From Bacteroidales bacterium (GTDB lineage: Bacteria > Bacteroidota > Bacteroidia > Bacteroidales > UBA10428): 41,734 nt of DNA. The notes beneath the pieces were generated by a model that saw only the letters and a list, made by a program, of their open reading frames with translations, had not been told where the DNA came from and did no database searches. Location of the stretch: assembly GCA_016934055.1 (NCBI GenBank), contig JAFGTR010000103.1, positions 1 through 41,734 of the forward strand, read 5' to 3'. Each line of letters starts with the position of its first letter. Within the stretch, counting starts at the first letter, position 1. Of this stretch, positions 1 to 6,963 are shown piece after piece. A program made the position numbers and the translations under genes.

Positions 1-554
1 AGTCCTTCCAGGGATAAACTTTCGGGATAAAGTTTCCTGGCTCTGTCCAGCAACCTCTGAAATACCGGTATGAATTCTTCACTATCAGCTTTCAGGTATA
101 GATTCGATAAAGTATCTGTGATATCATCCTCGTTGGTGTATCGTTCAACCATAATAGATCCGGCAGTTTCAAGAAAGTCATAATCCTTCAGGGTAACGAA
201 CCTGCCAATGGTAATGAAATCAGCAAGCTCTGTGCGAAACGGATCGGCAAGCGGAGTGTCAGAGAAAGCCGTGAATTGCTCTATGGCCATACTGTCTTCA
301 TCCAGTGAATCATTGAGTACTGCCAATAACATCGTGTACAAAGGATTTCCCGGCTGACCGGTTTCCTGCAAATGATGAATAGCCTTCTCCACCTTGTCAT
401 AGCGATAATCCCTGTAATCAAGGTATTTGCTGCAGATATCACAAATTTTGCGGATGGGCCGGCCCTGGTTTTTTCTTTCCTGCCCAATGACATCAATCAG
501 GCCGCTTTTTACCTTGTCACTCAAAACTTCAATTACATCTATAAAGAGAGACAT
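1..554 (-). CDS. Unknown protein, C-terminus cut by window edge
   Basis: An open frame runs from an ATG at 554 (protein start MSLFIDVIEVLSD) to the first base of the window without a stop, giving about 184 residues; the rest lies outside. I do not recognise a family. The sequence is acidic and mostly helical in character, with a CxxC pair at residues 38-41 (ICDICSKY), which could bind metal or be redox active, followed by a long region that looks like helical-repeat packing. No signal peptide or membrane segment is visible, so a cytoplasmic location is inferred. The shorter reading frame on the same strand at 281-496 is a shadow of this gene. It is real by continuity of the frame and ordinary amino-acid composition; its function is open. 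Confidence 0.7.
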   Translation of the reverse strand, partial: MSLFIDVIEVLSDKVKSGLIDVIGQERKNQGRPIRKICDICSKYLDYRDYRYDKVEKAIHHLQETGQPGNPLYTMLLAVLNDSLDEDSMAIEQFTAFSDTPLADPFRTELADFITIGRFVTLKDYDFLETAGSIMVERYTNEDDITDTLSNLYLKADSEEFIPVFQRLLDRARKLYPESLSLEG

Positions 555-636
555 ATAAATCAGATAATTGGTTGCAGGGCAAATATAATGGTTTGCCGGC
601 AAAACTTTTTACTGATTACATAAAACAAGTTATCAG

Positions 637-684
637 CCTGCCTGCCGTCAGGTTGTTGTGGTTACCTTCCTGCTGTCAGGCAGG
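637..684. repeat. Imperfect CCTGCCTG...CAGGCAGG palindrome
   Basis: Two arms, beginning CCTGCCTGCCGTCAGG at 637 and ending CCTGCTGTCAGGCAGG at 684, are near-perfect reverse complements separated by about 16 bases. The same GC-rich core recurs at 39133-39166, 39197-39216 and 39241-39260, so this is one member of a dispersed intergenic palindrome family. It lies between two minus-strand genes. It is not followed by a T-run on either strand, so a terminator role is doubtful. Confidence 0.6.
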
Positions 685-764
685 TTGTGGCTGTTGCATT
701 GGTTCACCTTTTGAGAGGGCTTAGGGGTGTGCTGTAATTGTTGTATGCAATTTTTAACGCCAGT

Positions 765-1436
765 TCATTCAACTTTTACCCCTTTCACAAGCAACCAGGT
801 TGCCATTGCCGGTTCAACAGGAGCATAAAGCGCAAGCAGGAAAACCGGGGTTGCATATCCATACAGGGCAAAAAAGGTGGCTACGGTAAGAATAAACATG
901 GTTATCATGCCGTATAGAGAAAGAAGGCGTGGGACAATACGTGATTGAAAAAATAAAAAGTAAAACAGTCCTGCTCCAATACAAATCGGTAGCTGCATTA
1001 GCGTGATGCCGAAATCCATTGCGTCCAGCGCCATTTTCCCGGTCGTCAGTAAATAATCGGCAGGTCCTGCCGTTAAATACTCCCGGCTGATGTCCATAAG
1101 ACAGAAATTTGCGAACCGGCTTACGGCAAGAATTCCGGCAGCCAGCACGTAAAGTCCCATTGAAAAAAGAGCTATTATCTCTTGCTGCTTCCTGAGAATT
1201 AAAAATAAAACGGTTCCTAAAAACGTCAGCGTTACCGAAGTAAGCAATTCACCCGCAACATTGGCTTTCAGCAGCCAGAGATTAGCTGCGATAAGACTCA
1301 GGCTTTCGGCTGTATTGCCCGGAATTACACATTGATTTTTCAACATTAGTCCTGTGATCATAGCTGCAATGGAAACTGCAACCTGCATCAGAAATGCGAT
1401 GCCTATAATCCGTGATGTTTTGTTAACTGAATTCAT
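765..1436 (-). CDS. DUF4386 family membrane protein
   Basis: A 223-residue, strongly hydrophobic protein with about six membrane segments (around residues 10-32, 45-80, 88-108, 135-160, 168-190, 195-215). The N-terminal pattern (NKTSRIIGIAFL) and the length match DUF4386 proteins, which are common in Bacteroidota and Actinobacteria and have no assigned function. It starts at an ATG at 1436, 20 bases after the stop of the MDR-family oxidoreductase on the same strand, so the two are probably co-transcribed. It acts in the inner membrane. The family call rests on remembered sequence character, not on catalytic residues. Confidence 0.75.
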   Translation of the reverse strand: MNSVNKTSRIIGIAFLMQVAVSIAAMITGLMLKNQCVIPGNTAESLSLIAANLWLLKANVAGELLTSVTLTFLGTVLFLILRKQQEIIALFSMGLYVLAAGILAVSRFANFCLMDISREYLTAGPADYLLTTGKMALDAMDFGITLMQLPICIGAGLFYFLFFQSRIVPRLLSLYGMITMFILTVATFFALYGYATPVFLLALYAPVEPAMATWLLVKGVKVE

Positions 1437-1456
1437 ATTGTATCTGTCTAATACTT

Positions 1457-2440
1457 CTACTTCCTATTGCCTGACACGGTTATGACAACTTTTCCACGGG
1501 TATGTCCCTGACCATAGTATCGAAATGCTTCGGCCGTCTCACTCAGCGGATAGTACCTGTCAATAAAGGGTTTTAGTTTACCTGCTTCAATAAGGTCTTT
1601 AATGAAAGCCAGGTCGTTCCGGTTTACTTCTGCCATCCAGCCGGTTGCCACTCTTTTCCCGTTCTTATTTGAAATCATCGGGCCCATGAGCATTTCCTGA
1701 AACACTCTCGATAATGAAGGCCCTCCGGTACTGACAAAAACTCCCCGGGGGCTTAAAGCACGCATGTGATCAAAAATGGAACGGTACGAAATGGCATAAA
1801 TCAGGTCGTATTTTTTTTCACTTCGTGTGTAATCTTCTTTTGTATAATCAATGACATAATCGGCGCCCATCGAGCGTACCATCGCTACGTTGCGGGAACT
1901 GCATACACCGGTTACTTCAGTTCCGTAATATTTGGCTAACTGTATGGCAAAAGAACCAATCCCCCCCGATGCCCCAAAAATCAAAACCTTCTGTCCTTTC
2001 AGAATATGTCCGTGATTGCGAAGGCCCTGAAGGGCAACAACGGCAACCTGAGGCACTGCCGCTGCTTCTTCAAAAGATAAATTAGCAGGTTTATGGCAGA
2101 GTGCACTTTCCGGAACGGCTATATACTCAGCACAAGTGCCAAAACAGGGGTAGGTGTCCCCGAAAACTTCATCACCCGGTTTGAACTGTTTTACGTTACT
2201 GCCAACCGATATCACCCGCCCCGACAGATCGGTTCCCGGAATTGTGAAGGAGGGTTTAAAAACGGATTTACCCATCAGACGGACAAAGAAAGGTTTTCCT
2301 GTCACCATTATCGCGTTGTTGGTCGTAACGGATGATGCATGAACTTCCACCAGAACTTCATTCTCACCGGGAACAGGATTTTTAACTTCTTTAAGCTGAA
2401 GTGCTTCCAGTCCGTATTTAGTACATACAATGGCTTTCAT
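1457..2440 (-). CDS. MDR-family NAD(P)-dependent oxidoreductase (quinone reductase-like)
   Basis: Medium-chain dehydrogenase/reductase. The N-terminal GroES-like part begins MKAIVCTKYG and contains PGTDLSGRVISVG and the GDEVFG turn. The Rossmann part has the nucleotide-binding loop GASGGIGSFAIQLAKYYG and ends with the family tail TRGKVVITV. Catalytic-zinc and structural-zinc cysteine sets are absent, as in zinc-independent quinone/enoyl reductase-like members. The frame extends 45 bases upstream to 2485, but those 15 residues are uncharacteristic; the MKAIV start at 2440 fits the family. Likely substrate is a quinone or alpha,beta-unsaturated carbonyl; the exact one is not readable. It precedes the DUF4386 gene in a likely two-gene operon. 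Confidence 0.85.
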   Translation of the reverse strand: MKAIVCTKYGLEALQLKEVKNPVPGENEVLVEVHASSVTTNNAIMVTGKPFFVRLMGKSVFKPSFTIPGTDLSGRVISVGSNVKQFKPGDEVFGDTYPCFGTCAEYIAVPESALCHKPANLSFEEAAAVPQVAVVALQGLRNHGHILKGQKVLIFGASGGIGSFAIQLAKYYGTEVTGVCSSRNVAMVRSMGADYVIDYTKEDYTRSEKKYDLIYAISYRSIFDHMRALSPRGVFVSTGGPSLSRVFQEMLMGPMISNKNGKRVATGWMAEVNRNDLAFIKDLIEAGKLKPFIDRYYPLSETAEAFRYYGQGHTRGKVVITVSGNRK

Positions 2441-2563
2441 TTTTTTATTTGTTTCATTGTTTGACTGGCAAGCACTATAAAACATTCTTCTTCCGTCTTA
2501 TCATAATGTCCGGCGGACAGGTTAAAAACCTTTTCAACATTCATTGCAGTTCCTCCTGGCATA

Positions 2564-2860
2564 TTAGTTTGGATTGCTTTGGGCAAACAGACCCGATTCA
2601 ATCGACCTTAAAGACACTTCAACGGAAGCCAGAAGTCCCATAGCCGTTTTGATTATAATAATCAGAATAAGCGTCAGTGCTCTTACCAGGGATAAAAGGA
2701 TCAGCGTCATGGCAGTATTGATATGAAGCGATGATTTATGGGTCACTGGCTTGTGATCGTCACCGACAGGTATCTCTGTATCTTTTAGCATCATACCTTC
2801 TGACTCCCTAAGCAGAAAGATTTGTGTCGGACCGTATTTATTACAGTTGGCAGTTCCCAT
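2564..2860 (-). CDS. Small putative membrane protein
   Basis: A 98-residue frame from an ATG at 2860. The first 50 residues are polar and the central part (about 50-75, INTAMTLILLSLVRALTLIL) is one long hydrophobic stretch broken by a single arginine. I know no family for it. It lies between the MDR oxidoreductase and the C_GCAxxG_C_C protein on the same strand. It may be a genuine small membrane protein or a chance frame: there is no overlapping competitor, and composition is its only support. Confidence 0.4.
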   Translation of the reverse strand: MGTANCNKYGPTQIFLLRESEGMMLKDTEIPVGDDHKPVTHKSSLHINTAMTLILLSLVRALTLILIIIIKTAMGLLASVEVSLRSIESGLFAQSNPN

Positions 2861-2942
2861 TTTAATTGGTTTTTAGGCTTAGCGATCATCTCAAATTATT
2901 TTTGTATTCTTCAGCTGTTTTTTCCGGATGTTATAAAAGAGT

Positions 2943-3920
2943 TTAACCTACTGTCGAGAGTGCCTGAATCAGTTTATCACAACCTCCGTTTTGTATGAAT
3001 TTTGTATGATCGTTTATCGTTTCAAAAGATTGTCCCGATATTTTCCGGCATAATACTTCAGTATTGGTTTCGTTATTAAATGCTTTCAAAACGCTGGATT
3101 CATCAGGCTTAAATAATGGAGGAGTTTCGCCGGGGTGTTTTTTGCACCAGGTGAGTGTGTTCATCCATATTGCGGCAGCCAGTGCTCCGCAGGCATGACC
3201 TTTCAGACCAAGACCTCCTGAAAAGCCTGAAACCATAACCATTTCCTCATCGTTGCCTCCCATTCTCCTGACAACCTCAGAAGCACAGCAAACAGCATGA
3301 TGATAAATACCGGTTTGTTTATAGGATAATCCGGCTGTTACAGACCTGACTGCTTCGGGGGCCCAGTCTTCTGCCAGATTAAAACAATGAGTGTTTTTTA
3401 ATCCCCCATGAAGAATGATCTGACCCACCATTTTAACCCTTCCTGTTTTACTGCTAAAATCAACAGGGCTGATATCCCGGCAATTGACACTTTTTGTTCT
3501 TTCTGTAAAGGAGGTTATCAGTTGCTGAGTTGCCGTTATGGATGATGCAATGGCTAAACTCCGGCCCTCGTTTCTGCGAAAGGATTCAGCTCCGGCCGCC
3601 AACGCAGCTCCCCAAAGCATTCCGCATTGATGCCCAAGCATAAATCCTCCGGCTAACGGGAATGAGGCACGTTCTTCATTTTCTTTCGGATGGCCGAACT
3701 CCCTGTTCAACAGACAGAAGAATGTTTGTGAGCAGGCGCCGCATTTTAAAAATACTTCCTTGGTATCCTTCGGGTTCATTTTTAAGTTACCGGTCTTTGT
3801 TTTTGCCCGGGAAGACTGACATCCATAATTGATCAACAAAGTTCCGACACCTGCTGCTGCTGCAGCCAATGCCGACATTTTAACAAATTTGCGGCGGTTC
3901 ATTTTTCTTTTGTACTTCAT
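2943..3920 (-). CDS. Tat-exported C_GCAxxG_C_C family (putative redox) protein
   Basis: 325 residues with a twin-arginine signal (NRRKFVKMSALAAAAAGVG, about residues 8-27) ending in a possible lipobox (LLINYGC), so export in folded form and perhaps lipid anchoring are inferred. The mature part has the cysteine pattern of the C_GCAxxG_C_C family: KCGACSQ near residue 60, GHQCGMLWGAALAAG near 97, an HAVCCASE block near 207, and GLKGHACGALAAAIW near 238. Family members are often annotated as redox-active or cofactor-linked, without a defined reaction. Start may be M1 or M7 (MNRRKF). The next gene on this strand upstream (3942) is a GIN-domain protein only 21 bases away. A Tat-targeted copy is unusual because many members are short cytoplasmic proteins. 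Confidence 0.75.
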   Translation of the reverse strand: MKYKRKMNRRKFVKMSALAAAAAGVGTLLINYGCQSSRAKTKTGNLKMNPKDTKEVFLKCGACSQTFFCLLNREFGHPKENEERASFPLAGGFMLGHQCGMLWGAALAAGAESFRRNEGRSLAIASSITATQQLITSFTERTKSVNCRDISPVDFSSKTGRVKMVGQIILHGGLKNTHCFNLAEDWAPEAVRSVTAGLSYKQTGIYHHAVCCASEVVRRMGGNDEEMVMVSGFSGGLGLKGHACGALAAAIWMNTLTWCKKHPGETPPLFKPDESSVLKAFNNETNTEVLCRKISGQSFETINDHTKFIQNGGCDKLIQALSTVG

Positions 3921-3941
3921 AACTTTGCACTTATTTTAAAC

Positions 3942-4463
3942 TTACAGGGTTTGTTTAATATCCAGCTGATTCTCGCCGGATGTTCTGAAAATGGTGTGTT
4001 TAACAGTATTGTTGATTCCTTTAAACACGCATCCGTTTTCAAGGATGATAAGCAATGTATCTGTCTGGAAGTTATCCATACAAATTATCGCACCACCCGA
4101 TGCTCTGATTTCCTTTAATGTGGGCATGGTTATCCGCAGGTAAATACTGTCTGTGTTTTCTTCTTCGGCCGTTGTGTCCATTGTAAAGAAAAGTGTTCCT
4201 TTTATGTTTTGCATTGCAGGCTTCAGAGACATGTTTGCACCAGCAGTGGATTCGACACTGCAGGTTCTCCCCTGCCTGATCCTGACGATATAACGGGACG
4301 AAAAATCAAGTTTCCCGAAATCATTGACAGGCATGGTCTGGTATTTCAGGTTACTTTTTTGCACCAACGATTTTACGTCATTCCGGAATAACTGAATGGC
4401 AATAAAGAACACGATAAGGATAAAGCCTGCTGTCGCAATAAGAATTATTCTGCTTGTTTTCAT
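3942..4463 (-). CDS. DUF2807 / GIN-domain-like anchored protein
   Basis: 173 residues. An N-terminal membrane anchor (RIILIATAGFILIVFFIAI, about 5-25) is followed by a domain with the DUF2807 signature: a strand pattern with SRYIVRIRQG, a DSIYLRITMPTLKEIRASGG block (the usual L..I..SG motif) and short alternating strands. GIN-domain proteins form right-handed beta-helix folds on the cell surface and often sit next to GntR/ABC operons in Bacteroidota. Here the domain ends after one partial repeat, so the protein is shorter than usual (about 230 residues). It starts 20 bases downstream of the GntR gene stop and so belongs to the same operon. Confidence 0.65.
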   Translation of the reverse strand: MKTSRIILIATAGFILIVFFIAIQLFRNDVKSLVQKSNLKYQTMPVNDFGKLDFSSRYIVRIRQGRTCSVESTAGANMSLKPAMQNIKGTLFFTMDTTAEEENTDSIYLRITMPTLKEIRASGGAIICMDNFQTDTLLIILENGCVFKGINNTVKHTIFRTSGENQLDIKQTL

Positions 4464-4483
4464 CTGTTTATGGTGTTTTTCGG

Positions 4484-4876
4484 TTATCGGTTTGCCGGGT
4501 CGGTATTCCTGTGATTGCCGATCACAAATTGACGGTAGTAAGCATGCACATCATCCATGGTAAGACTGAGCAGATTCATCGCTTTAAAAAGCCCGGGCAA
4601 TTCACGGTTCACAAAATCTTCTTTCTTCAGAGTTCTTGTCTTTTGAAGCCCGTCTTCCGATACAAAATAACCAATGCCTCGTTTGTTATAGATGATGCCT
4701 TTATCCTGCAGATAATTGTATGTCCGTAGAACCGTATTCGGATTCACTTCAATTTGAACGGCCATTTCCCGCACGGAAGGTATCCGGTCACCCGGTAACC
4801 ACTTTTGAAGCAAAATATTCTCGCAGAAATGATCCGCTATCTGAAGATAAATTGCATTGCTGTCTCCGAACTCCAT
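4484..4876 (-). CDS. GntR-family regulator, YtrA-type
   Basis: 130 residues. The N-terminal winged helix-turn-helix (about residues 10-70) has the GntR pattern: IYLQIADHF, LLQKWLPGDRIPSVREMA, VNPNTVLRTYNYLQDKGI and KRGIGYFV. The short C-terminal tail lacks FadR, HutC or aminotransferase domains, which places it in the YtrA subgroup. YtrA regulators usually repress the ABC transporter operon in which they lie. The gene follows the permease gene by one base and is part of the 6474-3942 transcription unit, with a candidate palindromic operator at 6491-6514. The effector is unknown; envelope stress or cell-wall antibiotics is a family-based guess. Confidence 0.85.
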   Translation of the reverse strand: MEFGDSNAIYLQIADHFCENILLQKWLPGDRIPSVREMAVQIEVNPNTVLRTYNYLQDKGIIYNKRGIGYFVSEDGLQKTRTLKKEDFVNRELPGLFKAMNLLSLTMDDVHAYYRQFVIGNHRNTDPANR

Positions 4877-4877
4877 A

Positions 4878-5633
4878 TTAAACCTCCTGTTCTTTTAGTC
4901 CCAAACAGGTGATCACCCAGCACAGGGGTGCCAGCAACCACCGGAACATCCACCGCACCATCATCCAGACCTTATATAAGGCATTATTTTTCAGCACACT
5001 GTATTCATTGATGAATTCCGGATTGGTCTGAAACAAGTCCGACATGGTGAAATAAAAAATGATCCCGCAGACCATCCCAAATATAAGGAGGGCCAGGATG
5101 GTTTTGGGAAATACAAATCCCCTGAAGTGAACGGCTCCCACCAGAAAAACTCCCTGTATGGCAAGGTAATAGCAAATGGCATTAACGGGTATTCTTGCCA
5201 CAGGACTAAAAGCTATGTAAGTCCTGTCACTGAAAAACAGATGGCCCAATGCATTGGCCCCTGCCGAGTAGAGGATGTAGACCAGGGTGAAAGCAATGAT
5301 CCAGCCTGCACAGGTAAGCAGCCACATGCTGAAGAACTTCTCAAAGGTTGATGCGGGCAACATCAGGTAATTATGCCTCCTCAGGGAATGGCCCAGATCG
5401 TTAAAGGCAAGACTGCTTAATATGAAACCTGCAGTTAATAAAGCAAAAGCATAAGCTGAAGGATGTGAGTTGCAGATCTTACTGTAACTGAAAACAGATT
5501 CCAGGATAAAAACGGTAAAAAGCAAGCCAAAGGTGATCAGAAAGGTGATCAGAATCCCTTTCCGGCTCCTGCTCCATTCCAGCTTCAACAGCTGCAGAAA
5601 TCTGCTCAGGCTAAAATAACAGGTCAGATTCAT
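4878..5633 (-). CDS. ABC transporter permease-like membrane protein
   Basis: About 251 residues with six hydrophobic segments, matching the integral membrane subunit expected beside a stand-alone ATPase. A start at 5657 is possible, but that start lies 20 bases inside the ATPase gene and adds MQYLTANP, which looks like read-through of the neighbour. MNLTCYFSLSRFLQLLKLEW from 5633 looks natural (basic, amphipathic entry before the first membrane helix). It pairs with the ATPase upstream and the YtrA-type regulator downstream. No recognised substrate motif is seen. Confidence 0.75.
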   Translation of the reverse strand: MNLTCYFSLSRFLQLLKLEWSRSRKGILITFLITFGLLFTVFILESVFSYSKICNSHPSAYAFALLTAGFILSSLAFNDLGHSLRRHNYLMLPASTFEKFFSMWLLTCAGWIIAFTLVYILYSAGANALGHLFFSDRTYIAFSPVARIPVNAICYYLAIQGVFLVGAVHFRGFVFPKTILALLIFGMVCGIIFYFTMSDLFQTNPEFINEYSVLKNNALYKVWMMVRWMFRWLLAPLCWVITCLGLKEQEV

Positions 5634-5637
5634 AGGA

Positions 5638-6474
5638 TTAGCTGTTAAATATTGCATTGATTTCTTCTTTATTACTGATCACAGCGTTAAACAATAATTC
5701 CAGGTTCATCCTGGTTTCATCATGTTCCGTGTTTTCCTTTACAACAGCATATCCGCCCAGGACAGATTCATAATATACAAGGCCCTTCCTGTCGGCTATT
5801 TCCGCCTGCTTTGTAAAGGCAAGCCGGCCTGAAATCCGTTCGCAATCCTGGCTGAAAATGATTTTCCCTTCGTCCAGTATGATGATCGGGTCAATCAGGT
5901 TTTCCATATCCCTAACCTGGTGCGTGGAGATAATAAAACTGCGTTCATCGTGAATGGCATTGGCCACAATCTTCCTGAACCGGCTTTTTGAGGGAATGTC
6001 CAGACCATTGGTTGGTTCGTCAAGGATCAGCAGCCTGCTGTCAGTCGCCAGCCCGAAAGAAAGGAGAAAGTTCTTTTTTTGACCATACGACATGACAGAA
6101 AGCTTTTCTTCCTCCGGAAGCTTAAGCTCTTCACTATACTCTTTAAAAAGATTATGATTGAAACGGGGATAAAAAGGGCTGTACAGATGAACAAAATGTT
6201 CCATTTTCATGGAGGGAAGATTAAACTCCTCGGCGATCAGGAAAATTTCGCTCAGAAACTGAGGATGCCGGTCTTTCGGATAAAAACCCATTACGTCAAT
6301 TCTTCCTGTTTTGGGAAACAACAAACCTGCAATGATTTTCAGCAGCGTAGTTTTGCCGGCACCATTCCTCCCAAGCAGGCCATAGATGTTTCCGGGCGGT
6401 AAAACAAGGTTGAGCCGGTCAAAAAGGAGCTTCCTGTGATGATAACTGAATGAAAGGTTTTCAATCTTTATCAT
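5638..6474 (-). CDS. ABC transporter ATP-binding protein
   Basis: 278 residues with Walker A GRNGAGKT at 35-42, an MSYGQKK signature in place of LSGGQ, Walker B LLILDEPTNGLD and the H-loop in STHQVRD. Layout matches YtrB-type ATPases. It is first in an operon with the permease and YtrA-type GntR regulator, and the GIN protein follows. It acts at the cytoplasmic face of the inner membrane. The C-terminal 60 residues extend beyond the ATPase core and have no motif that I recognise. Confidence 0.9.
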   Translation of the reverse strand: MIKIENLSFSYHHRKLLFDRLNLVLPPGNIYGLLGRNGAGKTTLLKIIAGLLFPKTGRIDVMGFYPKDRHPQFLSEIFLIAEEFNLPSMKMEHFVHLYSPFYPRFNHNLFKEYSEELKLPEEEKLSVMSYGQKKNFLLSFGLATDSRLLILDEPTNGLDIPSKSRFRKIVANAIHDERSFIISTHQVRDMENLIDPIIILDEGKIIFSQDCERISGRLAFTKQAEIADRKGLVYYESVLGGYAVVKENTEHDETRMNLELLFNAVISNKEEINAIFNS

Positions 6475-6490
6475 ATTGAATTAGAGATTT

Positions 6491-6514
6491 AGTGTACTAC
6501 TATACTAATACAGT
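6491..6514. promoter_or_regulatory. Candidate YtrA-type operator
   Basis: AGTGTA at 6491-6496 and TACAGT at 6509-6514 form an imperfect inverted repeat with a 12-base spacer, 17 bases before the ATPase start codon. YtrA-family operators are described as AGTGTA and TACACT halves with a similar spacer. TACTA also recurs several times in the spacer and flank. Repression of the operon by the GntR protein at 4484-4876 is inferred from this placement. Confidence 0.5.
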
Positions 6515-6564
6515 GCAATACTAATAATATTTTTTTAATCTGCCAAATAAATCACTATTATTTT

Positions 6565-6750
6565 TTATTTTATCCGTACAGTCAGATTAAATCTCTTAAT
6601 AATAACCCATATGGCAAACATTATTTTCGGCACAGCAAACAGATAAAACATTATGCCACAGACAGCCGAATCTTTACTATAATTAACATCTGCAAGCCCG
6701 AACATATCCGGGAAAAGCCAGTACAGATACAGTTGCAGCAATAAAGCCAC
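6565..6750 (-). CDS. Small putative membrane protein (GTG start)
   Basis: 61 residues if started at a GTG at 6750, with two hydrophobic segments (LYLYWLFPDMFG and the stretch around FYLFAVPKIMFAIWVI) and a basic end (KRF...VRIK). The stop is followed by AT-rich sequence and the ABC operon. It begins two bases after the stop of the 48-residue frame at 6752-6898, which suggests translational coupling if both are real. No family is recognised. Support is only composition and the absence of a competing gene. Confidence 0.3.
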   Translation of the reverse strand: MALLLQLYLYWLFPDMFGLADVNYSKDSAVCGIMFYLFAVPKIMFAIWVIIKRFNLTVRIK

Positions 6751-6751
6751 A

Positions 6752-6898
6752 TTATGCTATCTTCTTCTTCCTGGGTTTATCCATAAGCTGAAAAAGCGGA
6801 ATCTCTTCCGGCAGGGAGTTAAACATATGGGCCATGCGAAAGGTCAAAGACCAAAAAAAGTGAACGGTTCTTATCAACAATGCCCTGCTTTTTAACAT
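6752..6898 (-). CDS. Short basic-tailed frame, possibly a gene remnant
   Basis: An ATG at 6898 opens a 48-residue frame ending TAA at 6752, with two aromatic-rich hydrophobic stretches, the segment FNSLPEEIPLFQLMDK and the very basic end PRKKKIA. It could be a small peptide gene or the 3' remnant of a larger protein; an in-frame TAA lies shortly upstream, so no longer version exists here. The region also holds the promoter of the sensor kinase on the other strand. I cannot assign a function. Confidence 0.25.
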   Translation of the reverse strand: MLKSRALLIRTVHFFWSLTFRMAHMFNSLPEEIPLFQLMDKPRKKKIA

Positions 6899-6928
6899 TT
6901 GCAGAAACCAAAGAAATTGTTACCTTTA
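6898..6928 (+). promoter_or_regulatory. Promoter of the hybrid sensor kinase gene
   Basis: TTTG at 6898-6901 and TACCTTTA at 6921-6928, separated by 19 bases, match the Bacteroidota sigma-ABfr pattern (TTTG, 19-21 bases, TAnnTTTG) except for the last base. Transcription would begin near 6935, leaving a short leader with AGGGGGGAAGG just before the TTG start codon at 6964. Confidence 0.5.
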
Positions 6929-6963
6929 ATGAAAGTGGTCGAATGATTTAGGGGGGAAGGACA

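Noticed and set aside
6752..6898. C-terminal end of a transposase
   Set aside because: The basic tail suggests it, but no DDE motif, inverted repeats or longer frame were found.
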